Notes under the pieces: generated by a model
Told to the model about the DNA's origin: nothing
What the model saw: only the letters and a program-made list of their open reading frames with translations
Databases searched by the model: none
Position numbers and translations under genes: made by a program
In this document: in pieces, positions 8,336 to 15,966 of the stretch
How the letters are laid out: every line of letters begins with the position of its first letter
Position numbering within the stretch: the stretch's first letter is position 1
IMG/VR virus record: IMGVR_UViG_3300025151_000122
Coordinates: 1 to 36,809 of that record
Length of the DNA: 36,809 nucleotides
Origin: a virus
Strand: one strand, 5' to 3'

Positions 8336-8697
8336 TAGAAGATCTTAATACATATAGAAATAAGACACCAGGTATATCTAAAATAGATGATACTCGATAT
8401 GAGAACATCTTTAAGATGAATAAAAATAATGGTTATTTAAATTATAACATAATAAAAAAAATAGATATTGGGGATGATTTGAATCCTGATTTCTTTTATG
8501 AGATAACTAATAACACAATTAAACCTTGGACTACTTTATCATTTCAGATATATGGTACGCAGGATTTATGGTGGTTAATTTGTTTAGTTAATAAAGTACA
8601 AAATCCAATTAATAATCCGGAATTAGGTAAAAAATATAAAATAATTAAACCAGACTTTGTTAGTGCTTTATTAAACTCTATTAAGTCTCAATTATAA
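8332..8697 (+). CDS. Baseplate wedge protein (T4 gp53-like)
   Basis: 121 residues, shorter than T4 gp53 (196). The diagnostic segment is YGTQDLWWLICLVNKVQNP (about residues 75-93), which matches the gp53 core where YG-x-x-x-LYW-x-x-x-x-x-N precedes a proline. Before it, ISKIDDTRYENIFKMN resembles the short N-terminal part of gp53 homologues. It joins wedges to one another and to the hub. It overlaps the gp48-like gene by ATGA and its TAA overlaps the ATG of the hub gene. Confidence 0.8.
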   Translation: MIEDLNTYRNKTPGISKIDDTRYENIFKMNKNNGYLNYNIIKKIDIGDDLNPDFFYEITNNTIKPWTTLSFQIYGTQDLWWLICLVNKVQNPINNPELGKKYKIIKPDFVSALLNSIKSQL

Positions 8698-10175
8698 TGG
8701 CAAATGTAATTAAATCAATTTTTGGTGGAGATACTGATACTACTATAAAACTAGATAGTGACGGTACGCAGTATTTTTTATCTATCAAAATATTGAATTC
8801 AAAAGGAGAGTACAAATCATTTACAAGTACTTCTTTTGTCGAATTAACATTTGAGTCGGATTTTAACTCTCCATTTATAGCTGGGCAATTGCAAATAGAT
8901 AATAGGGGTAATCAAAATTTGTTTAATAGTTTACCTGATGTATTTGATGAAATGCCTAAAAAAGTCAGACAGTATAGTTCTACTTTTGATGGTCAAGAGT
9001 TTTTATTTATACAAATACGTAAAAAGAACTTTAACACAAAAACATGTTCATATGCTGATGAAATCATGTTAGACAAACCATTTGTAATTACAAATACAAT
9101 AAATTCTACTTTATCTAATAACACGATCTCTAATTATTATTTTACAGATCTTATAGTAGCTGATTTATTATATACAAGAAAAGAGTGGACTAGTAATGTA
9201 TTAATAGGTAAGAACAAAAAGACCTTGAGTAAGTTTAGTAATGAAGAATTACAAGTTAATGGTAGCGCCGCTCTCAAAAGATTAATTACTGATTTTACAT
9301 ACCCTGAAATAATAGATAACAACGAATGGGATCGTGGCTTATCAACATTACAATATACTCTACCCAAAAATGCCCCAGCAATGCAAGCTATAACTTATAT
9401 GTTAGAGAACTACGTTTCAAGTAATGAAGATTTAGGTATACTAACTTACTTAGGAGGTCAGTTTCAATTAACATCTTTAAAAGACATCTTCGCACAAGTA
9501 TATCAAAAGAATAATAATCAAAAAATATTTAAAGAAAGATTTACCAATGCATTTAAAGTTCAAACTGAAGATACTGATGTAGTTTATACTAACAAAGAAG
9601 CAGAAAGATTATTACCTAATTCATTCCAGTTTATACCTATAAACCAAATTGATATAGATTTTACAGAACCAGACCCTATATCTGGTATTAACACTTTGAT
9701 AGATCATAGTTTAATAACATACAACAATGGTAGTAAAACATTTAACCTTTTTAACAAAACAGGTACTGTTGAAGAAGTAAGAAAAGATTTCAGTGATTAT
9801 TTAAAAACATTTCCTGATGCAGATGAAATAGAACTTAATGTACCAGCAAACGATTTTTATAAACTAAACAAAGTAACTAATTTTAATACATCTAATAGCC
9901 CGAGTCAAACTACATCTAATTCTCAAAAAAGCAAAATATCATTACAGAGAAAAATGCTACAATACTTATCGAGATGTAAATTTAAAGCACCCGGGAATTT
10001 TAATATATGTGCGAATAAATTCTTATACCTTACTGTAACGGTAAAAGAAAAGAATGACTTTTTAACTAAAGTACCTGGTTTTTGGTATATTACTAATTCT
10101 ATTACAACCTTAAAAAGTGGTACATTTAGGACAGAAGTAACAGCATCTAAATTTGATAGACCAATACCAGAATGA
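8697..10175 (+). CDS. Baseplate central hub protein (T4 gp27-like)
   Basis: 492 residues; T4 gp27 has 391. The opening half has beta-rich segments typical of hub domains (VELTFESDFNSPFIAGQLQIDN; FLFIQIRKKNF). The C-terminus GFWYITNSITTLKSGTFRTEVTASK resembles the last strands of gp27/gpD-like hub proteins. Position after gp48 and gp53 supports a hub role: a trimeric ring that holds the spike and forms the start of the tube. A region at about residues 395-410 (TSNSPSQTTSNSQKSK) is a low-complexity linker. No lysozyme or spike (gp5) domain is fused here and none was seen elsewhere in the window. Assigned by pattern and context. Confidence 0.6.
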   Translation: MANVIKSIFGGDTDTTIKLDSDGTQYFLSIKILNSKGEYKSFTSTSFVELTFESDFNSPFIAGQLQIDNRGNQNLFNSLPDVFDEMPKKVRQYSSTFDGQEFLFIQIRKKNFNTKTCSYADEIMLDKPFVITNTINSTLSNNTISNYYFTDLIVADLLYTRKEWTSNVLIGKNKKTLSKFSNEELQVNGSAALKRLITDFTYPEIIDNNEWDRGLSTLQYTLPKNAPAMQAITYMLENYVSSNEDLGILTYLGGQFQLTSLKDIFAQVYQKNNNQKIFKERFTNAFKVQTEDTDVVYTNKEAERLLPNSFQFIPINQIDIDFTEPDPISGINTLIDHSLITYNNGSKTFNLFNKTGTVEEVRKDFSDYLKTFPDADEIELNVPANDFYKLNKVTNFNTSNSPSQTTSNSQKSKISLQRKMLQYLSRCKFKAPGNFNICANKFLYLTVTVKEKNDFLTKVPGFWYITNSITTLKSGTFRTEVTASKFDRPIPE

Positions 10176-11248
10176 GCGCGATACCAGTAAAAACAGGAGT
10201 ACCAGATTTAATAAACACTAAACTTACTAATAGTGTTGATTTTCATATTGCATCAACAAACTTTTTATCTATACTTAAGTCATACGCTAATTATCTTGCT
10301 TTGGTAAAATATTATGATAGTTTAAAGTATCAACCAGACCCTATTACTGCCGAAGCGACATTTTGGGAAAACTTCGCTAACGGTAACTTAGACTTACAAG
10401 AGTTTGTCAAGAACCCTAAAGCTACAAAATACTTAAAAAAGATAGATGCTGAATTAGGTCCAGATCAAGTAATTAAAACTGACTCTGCTGGGAACCCATT
10501 AGTATATATTGATGCACAAGCTAACCTTGTAGCTGAAACAACAGACGGAGATATAATACCATTAACAACGAACAACACAGAGTTTGTTGAATCTGAAATT
10601 AATAAAATTGATACAAAGTTTGATATAGGTCAAGCGGATAGAAACGGAGAGTTTTTAGCATGGTGGGTTGATAGATATAATAAAGCTCACGCAGAGGTTA
10701 AAAAAATATTAGCTGATAAAATTAATATAGAAGACACTATATTACAAGAGTTGTCAGAGAGTATCGGTTTCTTATTCGCTCAATATCAATTACCGGGTAG
10801 CAGGTACACTCATTATGCAGACGATAACGTTGATGTTACTCCATATCCTTATAACAATGTTATAGATGAAAAACTATCATTTGACACTAAACTTAATATT
10901 ATAGAATTAACAAATAGAACTGAAGCTATTTTTAGACGAAATATATCACAAGTAATACCATTCGCAAACATCGCAAAAACAGCACATGGTAGTAATCTAG
11001 TTACTGATCATTATCACTATGAGAGACTTAAAAAGAACGAACCAGAGTTAAATGAACTTATGAGTGATGTTTTAGGTAATGCCTATAAAATATTAGTATG
11101 GATGGGGTCTAATAAATTAAATAACAAGCAAAGAAATATCGCTGGGGTTCATGAAGTAGTTATAGAAAACTCTAAAGTGAATGTTGATATTCTAATGAAT
11201 AAAATACAGAAACTGGAACGACCATTCAATAACGATGTACTTAAGTAA
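10172..11248 (+). CDS. Hypothetical structural protein, last gene of the first tail operon
   Basis: 358 residues, starting at an ATGA overlap with the hub gene. The protein is acidic and mostly helical in appearance. It has W-rich stretches (ATFWENFANG; GEFLAWWVDRYNKAH) and a histidine-rich part (TAHGSNLVTDHYHYERLKK, about residues 270-290). No known family was recognised. Tight linkage to the hub gene suggests a virion or tail-assembly role. It converges with the minus-strand gene at 11241-11714; the two coding regions overlap by 8 bases and no terminator hairpin is obvious between them. Confidence 0.75.
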   Translation: MSAIPVKTGVPDLINTKLTNSVDFHIASTNFLSILKSYANYLALVKYYDSLKYQPDPITAEATFWENFANGNLDLQEFVKNPKATKYLKKIDAELGPDQVIKTDSAGNPLVYIDAQANLVAETTDGDIIPLTTNNTEFVESEINKIDTKFDIGQADRNGEFLAWWVDRYNKAHAEVKKILADKINIEDTILQELSESIGFLFAQYQLPGSRYTHYADDNVDVTPYPYNNVIDEKLSFDTKLNIIELTNRTEAIFRRNISQVIPFANIAKTAHGSNLVTDHYHYERLKKNEPELNELMSDVLGNAYKILVWMGSNKLNNKQRNIAGVHEVVIENSKVNVDILMNKIQKLERPFNNDVLK

Positions 11249-11714
11249 GTTCTTCTGGTTTTTTAATTTCAGAGTCTACCTCGATTACATCTTTTGCGTT
11301 TAACAAATTAGCTAATACTTCCTCTCTACTCATAGTTAAAGCATGTTTTTGATCGGAATATTGTAACTCTTTTTTGGATTCTATCTCCATAGCCTTAGCT
11401 TTTATTGTTGTACTAGTTTTCTTATCTTGTAACACGAGTTTGTTTAGAGTTTCAATAGCACCTGTAGACGCCTTAACTAATTCAGATAAAGCAGACATAT
11501 TATCTGCTTCTGGTAAATGATGAACAACCTCTTTCATATTTTCTATCATCTCTAAACTATCGTGAATTAATTTAGATGACTTCTGTATGATAAAGTTTTC
11601 TAATTCTTCTTTTTTAATTTCTGGATGCTCGTTTGCGACTCTTTGAAGCTTTTTACTATCAGTAGGTAAGCTCTTAAGTTGCGAAATCAAATCATCTGGG
11701 TTAATATCATCCAT
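11241..11714 (-). CDS. Probable small terminase subunit (T4 gp16-like)
   Basis: 157 residues; T4 gp16 has 164. The middle part (about residues 48-105) has a long helical pattern: KLIHDSLEMIENMKEVVHHL, then SALSELVKASTGAIETLNKLVLQDKKTS. This resembles the central coiled-coil oligomerisation core of gp16-type terminase small subunits, in which two long helices are joined by a short D/N-containing turn. The N-terminus is acidic, and the C-terminus contains KELQYSDQKHALTMSREE. Small terminases recognise phage DNA and regulate the packaging ATPase. The large subunit is not in this window. The gene has its own late-type motif upstream, which fits a packaging gene. The assignment is from pattern alone; a generic coiled-coil protein is the alternative. 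Confidence 0.45.
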   Translation of the reverse strand: MDDINPDDLISQLKSLPTDSKKLQRVANEHPEIKKEELENFIIQKSSKLIHDSLEMIENMKEVVHHLPEADNMSALSELVKASTGAIETLNKLVLQDKKTSTTIKAKAMEIESKKELQYSDQKHALTMSREEVLANLLNAKDVIEVDSEIKKPEELT

Positions 11715-11719
11715 AAAAA

Positions 11720-11726
11720 TATTTAC
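11720..11726 (-). promoter_or_regulatory. Late-promoter-like motif, 5 bases before ATG
   Basis: On the minus strand GTAAATA, then TTTTT, then the ATG at 11714. The motif abuts the -35 box of the divergent dUTPase promoter (11727-11732), so a late and an early promoter lie back to back here. Confidence 0.55.
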
Positions 11727-11754
11727 TTGAATTACTTATGTTTTAAACTATATT
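11727..11754 (+). promoter_or_regulatory. Sigma70-like promoter of the dUTPase gene
   Basis: TTGAAT at 11727-11732, 16-base spacer, TATATT at 11749-11754, then 8 bases to the ATG at 11763. The transcript would have almost no leader. It would drive dUTPase and clamp loader early, independently of the surrounding late tail genes. Confidence 0.5.
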
Positions 11755-11762
11755 ACCGATAT

Positions 11763-12200
11763 ATGAGCGAAGTTAAAATGACATTTGTTAAGACCCATAA
11801 GAGTGCTAAGTTACCAGAACGCGCCCATGCAAGTGATTCTGGTTATGATTTGACCAGTGTAGAAGAAATGACTATCCCTGCAAAAGGATCTGCGGTCGTC
11901 CCGGTTGGTTTAACGTTAGGTTATTTAGAACCTGGTTGGTGGTTTAGGATTGAACCAAGAAGCGGTCTAGGTTTTAAGAAAAGCATACAACCTCATCTAG
12001 GTATTATTGATAACGGTTATCGTGGAGACCTTGGAGTAAAACTGTATAACTTTAGTGGTTCAGATTGGGTATTACCTACAGGTAGTAAAGTCGCTCAATT
12101 AGTATTATATCCTCATATTACTGCAGACATTGAATGGGCTGATGAAGTTACGGGAGCTGATCGTGGAGATGCAGGGTTTGGTTCTACTGACAAAGCATGA
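11763..12200 (+). CDS. dut: dUTP diphosphatase (dUTPase)
   Basis: 145 residues, the usual length of trimeric dUTPases. All five motifs are present: I, SDSGYDL (24-30); II, PRSGL (65-69); III, GIIDNGYRGDLGV (80-92) with the catalytic aspartate; IV, GSKVAQLVL (107-115); V, RGDAGFGST (134-142). It hydrolyses dUTP to dUMP and pyrophosphate, keeping uracil out of phage DNA and feeding dTMP synthesis. An in-frame ATG exists at 11679, but the extra 28 residues are unlike any dUTPase and would cross the promoter and the divergent gene, so the start at 11763 is preferred. The end overlaps the clamp loader start (ATGA), so the two are co-translated. Confidence 0.96.
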   Translation: MSEVKMTFVKTHKSAKLPERAHASDSGYDLTSVEEMTIPAKGSAVVPVGLTLGYLEPGWWFRIEPRSGLGFKKSIQPHLGIIDNGYRGDLGVKLYNFSGSDWVLPTGSKVAQLVLYPHITADIEWADEVTGADRGDAGFGSTDKA

Positions 12201-13111
12201 TGAAGATTACTGATATCTGGTGCGAAAAATATCGACCTACTACTCTTGACGAGATAGTATTAAAGAAAGATACGTTACAATATTTTAAGAACGTACAAGA
12301 GAGTGGTAATGTACCTAATATATTATTTGTAGGTCGACCAGGTATTGGTAAGACATCTTTATCAAAGATTGTAGTTAATAATCTGCTCAAATGTCAGTAC
12401 TTATATATTAACGCTTCAGATGAAAACGGTATTGATACTATAAGAACTAAGGTTATTAACTTCGCTCAAACTAAAAGTTTATTTGGTGGTATTAAAGTTA
12501 TCATCCTGGATGAGTGTGATGGGTTATCTATTGACGCTCAAAAGGCTCTTCGTAACTCTATGGAAGAGTTTCATGAAGTAACTAGATTTATTCTTACCGC
12601 TAATTACAAGCATAAAATTATTCCAGCTCTTCAAAGCAGATGTCAAATATTAGATATTGTATATGACAAATCCGATTATATTGAAAAGCTTATTTCTATA
12701 GTTAAAAAAGAAGATGTTAAAATATCAAAAGAAGAGTTCTTAAAGGTAGTTAACAATAGCTTTCCTGATTTTCGCAAAGGCATCAATAACCTACAACAAT
12801 ACTTTATATCAGAAGGTAAAGAAGAAGTAGATAGTAATTTAGATTCGTTTTTTACTGATATTATTGATAATTTGCTACCTCAAAAGAAATACACTAATAT
12901 TCGGAAATATATTATAGAAAACGAACATCTATTTAGTAACGATTATGATTTACTTTTCCGTAAGTTATTTGATCATTTGTATGAATGTTCTTTATCCGAA
13001 GACAAAAAAAGAGACTGTTTAATAACAGTCTCTAAATATTTTTATCAAAATAGTCAGTGCATCGATCAGGAGATTAATTTCTACTCCTGTATACTCGACT
13101 TAAGCATTTAA
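12197..13111 (+). CDS. Sliding clamp loader ATPase subunit (T4 gp44-like)
   Basis: 304 residues (T4 gp44, 319). AAA+ ATPase of the RFC/gp44 type: Walker A GRPGIGKTS (46-54), Walker B VIILDECD (101-108), sensor 1 FILTANYKHK (131-140) and the arginine-finger SRC motif (147-149). The N-terminus WCEKYRPTTLDEIV is the classical clamp loader opening. It loads the gp45-type clamp on DNA for replication; in T4-like phages the clamp also activates late transcription, so this gene links to the late motifs found here. A second ATG at 12200 is an alternative start. The partner small subunit (gp62) and clamp (gp45) are not in the window. A minus-strand terminator hairpin is embedded near the 3' end. Confidence 0.92.
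   Translation: MMKITDIWCEKYRPTTLDEIVLKKDTLQYFKNVQESGNVPNILFVGRPGIGKTSLSKIVVNNLLKCQYLYINASDENGIDTIRTKVINFAQTKSLFGGIKVIILDECDGLSIDAQKALRNSMEEFHEVTRFILTANYKHKIIPALQSRCQILDIVYDKSDYIEKLISIVKKEDVKISKEEFLKVVNNSFPDFRKGINNLQQYFISEGKEEVDSNLDSFFTDIIDNLLPQKKYTNIRKYIIENEHLFSNDYDLLFRKLFDHLYECSLSEDKKRDCLITVSKYFYQNSQCIDQEINFYSCILDLSI
13004..13033 (-). terminator. Rho-independent terminator inside the clamp loader coding sequence
   Basis: AGAGACTGTT at 13010-13019 and AACAGTCTCT at 13024-13033 form a perfect 10-bp stem with a TAAT loop. Read on the minus strand the hairpin is followed by a run of T (complement of the A run 13004-13009). It therefore stops transcripts of the gene at 13100-13597 about 70 bases after its stop codon. 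The DNA also encodes residues of the clamp loader on the plus strand. On the plus strand it is followed only by AAATATTTTTAT, so it would be weaker in that direction. Confidence 0.85.
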
Positions 13112-13597
13112 ATATTTTGCAGTATTTAACGTATAATCACCGTTAGGTACTTTAGTTGGTTGTCCTACACCGAGATCTTTATCTTCTACTACTTCTGGTT
13201 TTAACGTAGTATGATCTTTTTGATCGTTAGTAGGATCCTTTTGTGTACCACGAGCATCACTAGAACTAATAGCAAATTCTAGTAATTCTAGAGGAATAGT
13301 TAACTTCTGTGCATAAAAGCCCGGAGTAATCTCTACAGCGATATCTGCTAATTGTCTGTCTGAATCTGTATACTCAGTTTCATATACAGCCTTCTTAATT
13401 GTAGATAACATTAAATGCTTACCTTGCTCGGTTAGAGTTACTATTTCCTCAACATAATTTCTACGGGCTTCGTCTAAACCTTTATACCAATCAGAAGATT
13501 TCATCTTACTAGAAAACTTCACATAATCTCCAGCAATTGGTCCAGACTTCATAAACCTGCTTATTTGAGCCTCAAAAATTGTATCGAACTTACTCAT
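13100..13597 (-). CDS. Hypothetical late protein
   Basis: 165 residues, not recognised. The N-terminal 70 residues look helical and charged (SKFDTIFEAQISRFMKSGP, DWYKGLDEARRNYVEEIVTL). The middle (LTIPLELLEFAISSSD) could be one or two strands, and the last 50 residues are polar, P/D/K-rich and probably disordered. It has its own late-type motif and its own terminator, so it is an independent late transcription unit between the replication pair and the second baseplate operon. Its end overlaps the clamp loader end by 12 bases. A virion or assembly role is possible but not shown. Confidence 0.75.
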   Translation of the reverse strand: MSKFDTIFEAQISRFMKSGPIAGDYVKFSSKMKSSDWYKGLDEARRNYVEEIVTLTEQGKHLMLSTIKKAVYETEYTDSDRQLADIAVEITPGFYAQKLTIPLELLEFAISSSDARGTQKDPTNDQKDHTTLKPEVVEDKDLGVGQPTKVPNGDYTLNTAKYLNA

Positions 13598-13603
13598 TTA
13601 AAT

Positions 13604-13610
13604 TATTTAT
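13604..13610 (-). promoter_or_regulatory. Late-promoter-like motif, 6 bases before ATG
   Basis: Minus strand ATAAATA, six bases (ATTTAA), then the ATG at 13597. It lies about 20 bases from the plus-strand motif at 13630-13636, giving a divergent late promoter pair in a 45-base intergenic region. Confidence 0.6.
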
Positions 13611-13629
13611 TGTTTTTAGCACTTTTAAA

Positions 13630-13636
13630 TTAAATA
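13630..13636 (+). promoter_or_regulatory. Late-promoter-like motif, 6 bases before ATG of gp25
   Basis: TTAAATA, then ATTATA, then the ATG at 13643. It is the apparent start of the second baseplate operon, whose next genes (to 20725) have overlapping or nearly overlapping junctions. Confidence 0.6.
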
Positions 13637-13642
13637 ATTATA

Positions 13643-14125
13643 ATGGCAATAAAGCTAGACATACTTGATAATGTAAAAAACAAAGATGCGTATCGTAAGT
13701 ATACATACGCAGATTTACATTTAGACTTACAACTTAGTAGCAGAGTACCTGATAAACCTACTGGTGCTAGTAAAAATGCACAAGATTTAAAGTTGAGTTA
13801 TGATGTTTTAGCTATATACAATTCTATTAAAAATATTTTCAATACTAAGAAAGGACAAAAGATTTTAACACCTAATTTTGGGTTAGATTTAGAACAATAT
13901 TTATTTGATAATATAACCAAAGATAATGCAAAACAAATAGGTAAAACAATTTTAGAAGAGTTACCATTTTATGAACCGAGAATTACGGTAGAAAACGTAA
14001 GCGTTATTGCGCGACCAGATGCAAATGAGTATAAAATAAGTATATCTATCATTATACCTTCATTAAATAATAGAAAGGATAGTTTGTCTGGTACATTAAC
14101 TGAAACAACATTTACATACAACTAA
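13643..14125 (+). CDS. Baseplate wedge protein (T4 gp25-like)
   Basis: 160 residues (T4 gp25, 132). The gp25/lysozyme-like wedge core is clear: IYNSIKNIFNTKKGQKILTPNFGLDLEQYLFDNIT (about residues 60-95), then LPFYEPRITVENVSV with the conserved EPR motif. The final part has alternating strands (YKISISIIIP). gp25 links wedges to the sheath and hub and is among the most conserved contractile-system proteins. The extra 30 residues are at the N-terminus. The next gene, gp6-like, follows after 2 bases, the order seen in T4-like phages. Confidence 0.92.
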   Translation: MAIKLDILDNVKNKDAYRKYTYADLHLDLQLSSRVPDKPTGASKNAQDLKLSYDVLAIYNSIKNIFNTKKGQKILTPNFGLDLEQYLFDNITKDNAKQIGKTILEELPFYEPRITVENVSVIARPDANEYKISISIIIPSLNNRKDSLSGTLTETTFTYN

Positions 14126-14127
14126 TC

Positions 14128-15966
14128 ATGGCTAATTTTACAGAATTTAATTTACCTACTGATGCATATACAGGGTTTGATGCTCAAAGTTTACGAGACC
14201 TAATTATACAAAGGCTCAATAACGACACTACTATATCTTTTACTGATCAAAATTTTGAGGGTAGTAATATATCTGCTCTCATAGATATAATTGCTTACTC
14301 ATATCATACATTACTTTTTTACTTAAACCAAACTAGTTCAGAAAGTAATTTTAATGATGCATCATTATATGAAAACATAAACCGTATTGTTAAATTAATT
14401 GATTATAAACCAGTCGGTAAACAAACTTCTGTTCTCCCAGTCAATATACAAGCTACTGCAGACTTATCTGCAGGTTATTACACAATACCAAAATTTACTT
14501 TTGCATCAGCTCAAGGTAAAACATTTACATTTACATCTGATGTTACGTTTGAAAAATTTACTTCTAGTGTTGAAACAGTATCCGCTATTGAAAATCAACT
14601 TATGTATGAGGGTACATTAGAAGAGTATCCAGTAGTTAACCCTATAGGAGAAAAATTTGAAGTAATAAACTTACTACCTGGAAAAAATATAATAATTGAT
14701 CATTTTAATATTTTTGCATATGTAAAAGAAAATAATGCAGAAAATAAATGGTATGAATGGAAAAGAGTACCTAGTATATTTTTAGCTAAACCAAATGAAA
14801 GAGTGTTTGAAGTACGATACAATGAAAATAAAACATACGAATTGACATTTGGTAACGGAGTTAATGGTAAACAATTAACTAGTAATGACCAAGTAGCGTT
14901 ATATTATATTAAATCATCTGGTACAGACGGTAAGGTGACAAAAAACGCGCTTACTGATACTTCAATTAATGTTTATAATACTACCCAATATAATGATATA
15001 TATAATAATATCAAAGATACATCGTTAAATTATTTAACTATAGAAAACTCAATCAACGTTAACGTTAATAATTCAGAAGATAGCACTAGTTTCGGAGAAG
15101 AAGAAAATGTACAGGACATAAAATTAAACGCACCAAAATTCTTTAGCTCTGAATATAAACTAACAACTAAACCGGATTATAAAAGTTTTATTGAACGTAA
15201 TTATAAAAATTTAGTATACGATATACAGGTATTAAACAATAGTGATTATACTAATGATTATCTACAATATATCAATAACGATTTAGAATTAACAACATAT
15301 TCACAAGATACAAACGCACTATTTAATCAATATTATTTTGCAGATAGTTCTAATTCAAACAACATATACTTAGTTATTGTACCTAATTTACGAAAAAATA
15401 AATCAGTTGTTACAAGATCAAATTACCTCTCTACATCTCTCAAGGAAAAGATACAAACTGAAATTCAAGATTATAAATTACTCAATAGTGAAATTTTATT
15501 TCTAGATCCGGTTTACTTAAATCTAGATGTTTCCGCTACATTTACTGATGATGGAGAAGTAAATAAACTAACCTACAAAGATTATACCGAACTACAAATA
15601 ACAAAAGAAGCTCGAGCTTTAATAAATGAAGAAGATTTAAAGAGTAAAGTTTATAATACAATAGTTGATTATATTGACTCTATAAAATTAGGAGGTACAA
15701 TTGATGTAAGGTATCTCACAAATCTTATTGAAGAAATACCTTATATAACAAAAATAGAAACATATAGAACGGATTTAGAAAGAGCTATATCTGGTTTATC
15801 GTTATGTATTTTTAATCCTATTTATAACGGGAGAGATCATAAAACTATAGATACAAGATTACAATTAAGACCATATCAAATACCATATATAGAAAATAAA
15901 CAAACCTTAAAAAACAAAATTAAAATAAAAACCACTAATAAAAGCCAACGCGTTGTTGAATACTAA
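14128..15966 (+). CDS. Baseplate wedge protein (T4 gp6-like, gpJ family)
   Basis: 612 residues (T4 gp6, 660). The N-terminus FTEFNLPTDAYTGFDAQSLRDLIIQRLN, then SNISALIDIIAYSYHTLLFYLNQTSSESNFNDASLYENI, is characteristic of gp6: an N-terminal segment and the helix pair that precedes the beta domains. The motif YELTFGNGVNGKQL (about 236-249) is the conserved FG-GV element of gp6/gpJ proteins. Two copies per wedge form the inner baseplate ring that transmits the contraction signal. Gene order gp25-gp6 supports the call. The stop TAA overlaps the next ATG. Confidence 0.92.
   Translation: MANFTEFNLPTDAYTGFDAQSLRDLIIQRLNNDTTISFTDQNFEGSNISALIDIIAYSYHTLLFYLNQTSSESNFNDASLYENINRIVKLIDYKPVGKQTSVLPVNIQATADLSAGYYTIPKFTFASAQGKTFTFTSDVTFEKFTSSVETVSAIENQLMYEGTLEEYPVVNPIGEKFEVINLLPGKNIIIDHFNIFAYVKENNAENKWYEWKRVPSIFLAKPNERVFEVRYNENKTYELTFGNGVNGKQLTSNDQVALYYIKSSGTDGKVTKNALTDTSINVYNTTQYNDIYNNIKDTSLNYLTIENSINVNVNNSEDSTSFGEEENVQDIKLNAPKFFSSEYKLTTKPDYKSFIERNYKNLVYDIQVLNNSDYTNDYLQYINNDLELTTYSQDTNALFNQYYFADSSNSNNIYLVIVPNLRKNKSVVTRSNYLSTSLKEKIQTEIQDYKLLNSEILFLDPVYLNLDVSATFTDDGEVNKLTYKDYTELQITKEARALINEEDLKSKVYNTIVDYIDSIKLGGTIDVRYLTNLIEEIPYITKIETYRTDLERAISGLSLCIFNPIYNGRDHKTIDTRLQLRPYQIPYIENKQTLKNKIKIKTTNKSQRVVEY

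Noticed and set aside
11679-11762. Longer N-terminus of the dUTPase from an upstream ATG
   Set aside because: The extra residues are unlike dUTPases, and the DNA holds the sigma70-like promoter and the start of the divergent gene.
13010-13033. The hairpin as a plus-strand terminator of the clamp loader
   Set aside because: It lies about 80 bases inside the coding sequence and is followed on the plus strand by only a weak, interrupted T-run.
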